Below are positions 31,882 to 32,779 of a DNA stretch of 32,779 nucleotides, in pieces. How positions within the stretch are numbered: position 1 is the stretch's first letter; each line of letters begins with the position of its first letter. Origin of the DNA: CAIPFQ01 sp035480615 (lineage in GTDB: Bacteria; Chlamydiota; Chlamydiia; Chlamydiales; SM23-39); contig DATIHO010000149.1 in assembly GCA_035480615.1 (NCBI GenBank), forward strand, positions 1 to 32,779, written 5' to 3'. The translations under genes and the position numbers were made by a program. Below the pieces are notes generated by a model. It was not told the DNA's origin and did no database searches. It saw only the letters and a list, made by a program, of their open reading frames with translations.

Positions 31882-32397
31882 TTATCGCCTGTGATCATGC
31901 AAATCACCCAAGAGGCGTAGGGATGTGATCTGCTTAGGTTGAAATTCTTTTCTTATTGGGTCCTTGTAGCGGGGGGCCGCCAGATATATGCGGGGGTCTT
32001 CCGCCACAGGTAAAGGGGCTTGCTGCTCCGCCACAGGTAAAGGGGCTTGCTGCTCCGCCAAGGGTAGGAAGTATTGCTCATGCGCCAGAGGTTCAGAAGG
32101 CTTAGAGACGATTTTCTTAAAGATTTTTTGAATATTATCCGATAACAGATCTGCCTCACTATCCGGCGTCGTCATGACAATAGACACCACAGCTATGGTG
32201 AATGCTATCACAGCGATCCCTGCCGCAAGGGGGGCTGTTGGAGGGAAAGCTGCGAACGCTATCCAAGTGATTGCCATAGGAGCTATTGGACCAACCAAGT
32301 ACAAAACGAGTCGCTTCTTCCAGAATGTCTGTTCTTCTGAGGGGGCCGACGGTATTCTATATTCTGAATTTTGTGGGAGTGTTGATATTTCGTTCAT
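31882..32397 (-). CDS. Putative inclusion-membrane (Inc-like) protein
   Basis: 171 residues with the bilobed hydrophobic domain that defines Inc proteins: two adjacent membrane segments (about 29-51, LVLYLVGPIAPMAITWIAFAAF; and 56-76, LAAGIAVIAFTIAVVSIVM) separated by a short PPTAP turn. The N-terminus (about 28 residues, polar, S/P/Q-rich, no classical signal peptide) suits type III secretion. The C-terminus would face the host cytosol and contains two perfect 9-residue repeats (AEQQAPLPV), in a 27-bp tandem. AAGG precedes the ATG by 6 nt; the leader is extremely AT-rich. Inc assignment rests on topology alone. Confidence 0.65.
   Translation of the reverse strand: MNEISTLPQNSEYRIPSAPSEEQTFWKKRLVLYLVGPIAPMAITWIAFAAFPPTAPLAAGIAVIAFTIAVVSIVMTTPDSEADLLSDNIQKIFKKIVSKPSEPLAHEQYFLPLAEQQAPLPVAEQQAPLPVAEDPRIYLAAPRYKDPIRKEFQPKQITSLRLLGDLHDHRR
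32001..32054. repeat. 27-bp perfect tandem repeat in Inc-like gene
   Basis: Two identical 27-bp units (32001-32027 and 32028-32054, each beginning CCGCCACAGGTAAAGG), followed by a partial third (CCGCCAAGGGTAGG). Unit length is a multiple of three, adding nine residues per unit. Confidence 0.9.
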
Positions 32398-32558
32398 TTT
32401 TACCTTTTTTTTTTAAATTGTATTATCCTTATATTAATAATTATACCATAATTAAAATTATTAATCCATTTATTTCTATCTTTTTTAATTATACATAAAC
32501 TACTGTTTTATAGCGACTTATGACTTTCAATCACAAGGCCGTCCCCGCGGCCTGGCCG

Positions 32559-32604
32559 ATACCCAAAGTGATTCAAAAGCCAACTTTTGAATCACTTTGG
32601 GTAT
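32559..32604. repeat. Perfect hairpin with 21-bp arms
   Basis: 32559-32579 is the exact reverse complement of 32584-32604, with a 4-nt loop CCAA. One arm plus loop recurs as the repeat fragment at 100-127 before the glutamate dehydrogenase gene, 32 kb away. Confidence 0.85.
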
Positions 32605-32647
32605 AGCCACCTGGGTTATGTATTACCCACTTCAGAGGGCAGGACGC

Positions 32648-32779
32648 CTGCAAAGTCGGTCCACCACAGAGATAGACACCACAGAGTCTGCGAAGCGCGG
32701 CAATTTTTGGGAGCGCGAGGGCTTCCCTCGCCTCTGTGGTATCAGTCTCGGTGGTTATAATGAATTGCTGACTTTGCAG
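32648..32779. mobile_element. Inverted-repeat element at window edge (MITE-like)
   Basis: CTGCAAAGTC (32648-32657) is the reverse complement of GACTTTGCAG (32770-32779). Inside, ACCACAGAG (32678-32686) pairs with CTCTGTGGT (32732-32740), and GCGAGGG-CTT-CCCTCGC (32715-32731) forms a central stem. The segment between is not coding. It may be a miniature element or the margin of a larger one that continues beyond the window. Confidence 0.5.

Larger units (their letters stand above)
32398..32779. other. Intergenic region: AT-rich leader then inverted repeats
   Basis: 32398-32515 is very AT-rich and probably contains the promoter of the Inc-like gene (several TATAAT-like strings on the minus strand; none decisive). 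From about 32536 the base composition changes sharply to GC-rich repeat DNA described in the next two entries. No gene is supported. Confidence 0.65.

Overview
The window looks like a chromosomal segment of a Chlamydiae bacterium outside the Chlamydiaceae (Parachlamydiales; a Waddlia- or Parachlamydia-like lineage is my guess from memory). Evidence: an hrcA-grpE-dnaK operon; ytgA-B-C-D with the permease YtgC fused to a DtxR-type repressor, followed by dxr and rseP; an ATP/ADP translocase; a recO...yidD/LysM/pheT/MORN-lipoprotein block; and host-directed accessory genes (F-box-like repeat proteins, an Inc-like bilobed membrane protein, GATA-like zinc-finger proteins). No species can be named from the sequence alone.

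Layout. 1-130: a long perfect hairpin and a second repeat fragment. 131-4045: a yeast-GDH2-like NAD-glutamate dehydrogenase converging on an N-terminally truncated alpha/beta-hydrolase-like gene. 4141-7822: degenerate CIRCE operator, hrcA, grpE, dnaK, hairpin. 7823-13240: an accessory islet with two tandem F-box/32-residue-repeat genes, a loose repeat fragment, an orphan HicB-HTH gene, a HEPN-like remnant with a possible partner, and a member of a chlamydial lineage-specific family. This islet holds copied pieces of both bordering core genes: 82 bp of dnaK and about 185 bp of the rseP 3' end. 13247-20337: rseP, dxr and ytgD-C-B-A read leftward as one tightly overlapping operon. 20587-22998: a CT066-like gene and the nucleotide transporter read rightward. 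22999-23307: repeats, including a 165-bp MITE-like element. 23308-31792: recO, tRNA-Arg, tRNA-Leu, M2-type peptidase, yidD, LysM protein, pheT, two zinc-finger paralogues and a MORN lipoprotein. 31882-32779: a putative Inc protein and more inverted repeats.

How it fits together. The core genes cover protein quality control (HrcA/GrpE/DnaK, RseP), metal import with a built-in metal-sensing repressor (YtgABCD), isoprenoid precursor synthesis (Dxr), host energy uptake (nucleotide transporter), glutamate catabolism, translation and repair. The accessory genes look like host-interaction factors that turn over by duplication, fragment capture and recombination between repeats. Three blocks that are far apart in Chlamydia trachomatis (CT394-396, CT065-072 and CT470-476, numbering from memory) are adjacent here, and both junctions carry repeats or accessory DNA.
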